A stretch of 64,000 bases of DNA, from positions 43,217 to 107,216 of the forward strand of contig BGKB01000213.1 of assembly GCA_003116975.1 (NCBI GenBank), read 5' to 3'. Of the stretch, positions 62,201 through 64,000 are shown piece after piece. The number at the start of each line of letters is the position of its first letter. Position 1 is the stretch's first letter. Below the pieces are notes generated by a model. It had not been told where the DNA came from, did not search any database, and worked only from the letters and a program-made list of their open reading frames with translations. The DNA comes from Aurantiochytrium sp. KH105. Its lineage: Eukaryota; Sar; Bigyra; Thraustochytrida; Thraustochytriidae. A program made the position numbers and the translations under genes.

Positions 62201-63971
62201 TCTTTCATGTCGCACAGCATACGCTCGATGTGCTTTTCGATGTCGCAAAAGTGTTCTGTTCGTCCTTGAGCTCCAGCACTCTAAAATCAAGTCTGTTGTT
62301 GGTGATGCTGCGCTGGATCTCGCCTTCGGGACGTGTGCTCACAACCAAGCTGAGCCATGCCGGCATCGCGTCCTTCCACGTGCGAATGACCTTTCGCAAA
62401 ACATCGTCGCTTTTGCTGCACTCGTCGAGAGCGTCGAGCACGACCACTTGTCGCGTTTGATCTGAGCTGAGCTTGGTTGCAGGATTGACGAGAATGGTCT
62501 GAAATACGTCGGCCAGGGGCTTGTCGCGGATACTACCAAAGCTCTCGGAGTCCAGCGCATCGGCAAAGCCAGGCACGCTCTGACAGAGCTGCCATGCAAT
62601 GCTCATAAGAGCCACCGTTGGCACGGCAGCAGTGGGGACTTGATCATGCCGAAAGAAATGGTACGCCGCAACAAAAACAGGCGAGCGCTCTTTCTTGCTA
62701 CGACGCCACAAGCTACGTACACGTGACGACTTTCGGCGCGACTCGGCGCGTTCGTGTGCCTTGCTCTTTTCGACATCTTCATCAGTTTTCAGAGCGCCAC
62801 CGCGGTGGCAAAGCTCGGCCATGATGACGCTTTTGCCGATGCCGCCGTCGCCCACAAGAATGGAGACGGCACTCTGTTTCTTGTTGTACCAGGTGCAAAG
62901 CTCATCAATGATCCAGCTCCGCGTGCCGTCAGTGAAGCTTTCTGCTTTCTCTCTGGCCCATGCCTCGGAGCTGCAGGGGCGCAATCGAGGACGAATGCGG
63001 CACATGGCGGGTGTTAGATCTGACGAGGCCTCTGGGAACTTAATGCGTGACCATATTGTGCCGACAAGATGCGATATGGCTTCGTCCGTCAGTGTCGATA
63101 GATTATCGGGCGACTGTTTATTGAGAGCGAGCTGGAACTGCCCCTTCCATTGGGTCGTGGCATCGATCATGGTCGATTCCAACGCAGCGACCACAATCCG
63201 ATCTGCGCGGTTCTCGCGGGCGTCCAGAAAGTCTCGGACGCATTTCTCGCGGCGGTCTCCTCGGTTCACCTTGTCCATGTACCCCTCGGTTGCGAGGACG
63301 AGGAAAACCTTGGATAATGCAATACCTTGTGACACGCTCTCGTCGGCGCTTCGCACCCCCTGGTTTTCGTTAAGCCATACTTTCAAATCATGTTGGTCTT
63401 CGAGGCGCTTGGCGATCTCTTTTGCCATGTCGCACGCGTCCCTGTCGTATGAAATAAATGCATCAAAGATCTTGCGGAGGTACTTGCCGCTTCCTTTGTG
63501 TTGAATCTGGTCGAGAAGATGAGAAATGATGGCTGTTTCAGGCTCGCAAAAGTCGAATTGTACCTCGTCGGCCATACGATAGCTGATTGCGCTGTTCCAT
63601 GACTCTTGCAGGATCATGGCCTTGTCGACGACGACTGGAATGAGCGCATGGGGTAGCTTGCGAGCTACGACCTCGACGAGTGGTTTGTTCCACTGCAATG
63701 CTGCGCTCACTAGCATCGCGGCCACCTTGGCCACCTTGGCCTCCTCTTTTGCCTCTGCGACGTGGCTCGCAGTGCGCACTGGTAAGCTGAGGTGAGGTTG
63801 GAGCTTCCCGATCAAGTCTTTGGCTACTTGCTCATCTGCCGGGTCGTAGACCACGAGAAGGGCAACGCCCGCAGGCAGCACGCTTTCGATCGGCTCGTCT
63901 TCCGCGTCGGTGGTGGCTTCGTCGTCGTGTCCTCTGTAAAAGAGCGTGAGCAAGCGCGTCGCCCAACCCAT
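59239..63971 (-). CDS. TIR-NACHT-WD40 repeat receptor (HET-E/NLR-like); one frameshift and one N in the given sequence
   Basis: STAND-type receptor. Residues about 36-140 are a degenerate TIR-like fold; 168-285 a TIR domain (FDAFISYDRD, LKVWLNENQG, KVFLVLATEGY). NACHT follows: Walker A VGDGGIGKS (373-381), FVAAYHFFRHD, Walker B VVLDALDE (510-517) and LVVSTRPE. A helical segment (SEGLFLWASFL, YEPLSVEQLSAVLQLD) leads to 12 WD40 repeats of 40 residues and a degenerate C-terminal blade. The frame from ATG 63971 breaks at a four-base run at 62247-62250 and continues one frame over, so the given sequence encodes a 588-aa half and a second half. A 413-bp duplication flanks an N at 61786. Likely immune or self/non-self signalling; the stop is at 59239. 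I treat the breaks as likely assembly faults, but a real pseudogene is possible. Confidence 0.85.
59452..60885 (-). repeat. WD40 coding repeat: 12 tandem 120-bp units
   Basis: Twelve tandem 120-base units, each encoding a 40-residue blade (VLKGHSxxVxSVAIQGDTIV then SGSxDxTVRIWNATSGEEQH). Starting bases are spaced exactly 120 apart (60885 down to 59565). Long stretches are identical in nearly all units, including third codon positions. Variation is concentrated at blade positions 7, 8, 10, 24 and 26. Confidence 0.95.
61373..62199. repeat. 413-bp direct duplication with a single N between copies
   Basis: Positions 61373-61785 and 61787-62199 appear identical and are separated by one N at 61786. 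The period of 414 keeps the reading frame. This pattern is typical of two contig ends that overlap but were joined across a minimal gap. Confidence 0.93.
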
Positions 63972-64000
63972 GCTGGCCTCGCCCTGTCTTCCTTTCTTTC

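Overview
This window looks like nuclear DNA of a GC-rich, intron-poor protist. The content (importin-beta, Paf1-complex Cdc73, R-SNARE, kinesin, DEK chromatin protein, MFSD1-type transporter, APH/acyl-CoA dehydrogenase fusion, NCKX exchanger, HET-E-like NACHT-WD40) is eukaryotic. Mostly single-exon genes of about 0.5 to 4 kb separated by 0.2 to 1.3 kb, with tetranucleotide repeats in the leaders, fit a stramenopile of the thraustochytrid type (Labyrinthulomycetes). That placement is an inference from style, not a proof. Many long open frames begin at TTG or GTG; I moved starts to the first sensible ATG and give those coordinates.

Layout, left to right: a hypothetical gene (100-1023, -); EF-hand protein (1551-2597, +); Gup1-like MBOAT (2857-4965, +); HMCES/SRAP DNA-crosslink protein with PIP box (5355-6647, -), divergent from a GNAT ending in SKL (7199-7714, +); a zinc-knuckle protein with TFxP-type motifs (8177-9655, +); a spliced longin R-SNARE (10103-10966, -); DEK (11753-13002, -, with a one-base frameshift); a 3-kb gene-free stretch; DAHP synthase (16030-17148, +); an orphan (17419-18171, -); MFSD1-like transporter with one intron (18907-20809, -); Clu-TPR protein (22021-26193, +); importin-5 (27075-30638, +); Cdc73 (31150-32382, +); kinesin (32770-35850, -); LRR-coiled coil (36334-38370, +); Sct1-type acyltransferase (39221-40828, +); ALDH3 (41056-42615, -); M13 peptidase (43132-45723, -); NCKX-like exchanger (46356-47960, +); tandemly duplicated tetraspan protein (48529-49476, -); bacterial-type RlmJ methyltransferase (50797-51741, +); ACAD11-like protein ending in SKL (51928-54321, -); a 4.9-kb gene-poor stretch; and a TIR-NACHT-WD40 receptor (59239-63971, -).

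The most interesting element is that last gene. Its predicted layout is degenerate TIR, TIR, NACHT, then twelve 40-residue WD40 repeats. The repeats are almost identical in DNA except at a few columns, which are the columns that vary in fungal HET-E/HNWD allorecognition proteins. This looks like a rapidly evolving immune or self/non-self receptor in a non-fungal protist. The locus as given also carries a frameshift and a 413-bp duplication flanking a single N, both probably assembly faults.

Three enzymes end in peroxisomal-type signals (GNAT SKL, ACAD11-like SKL, ALDH3 SRM), which fits an oil-rich cell with active peroxisomal lipid metabolism. Otherwise the genes are a housekeeping mix with no operon-like grouping.
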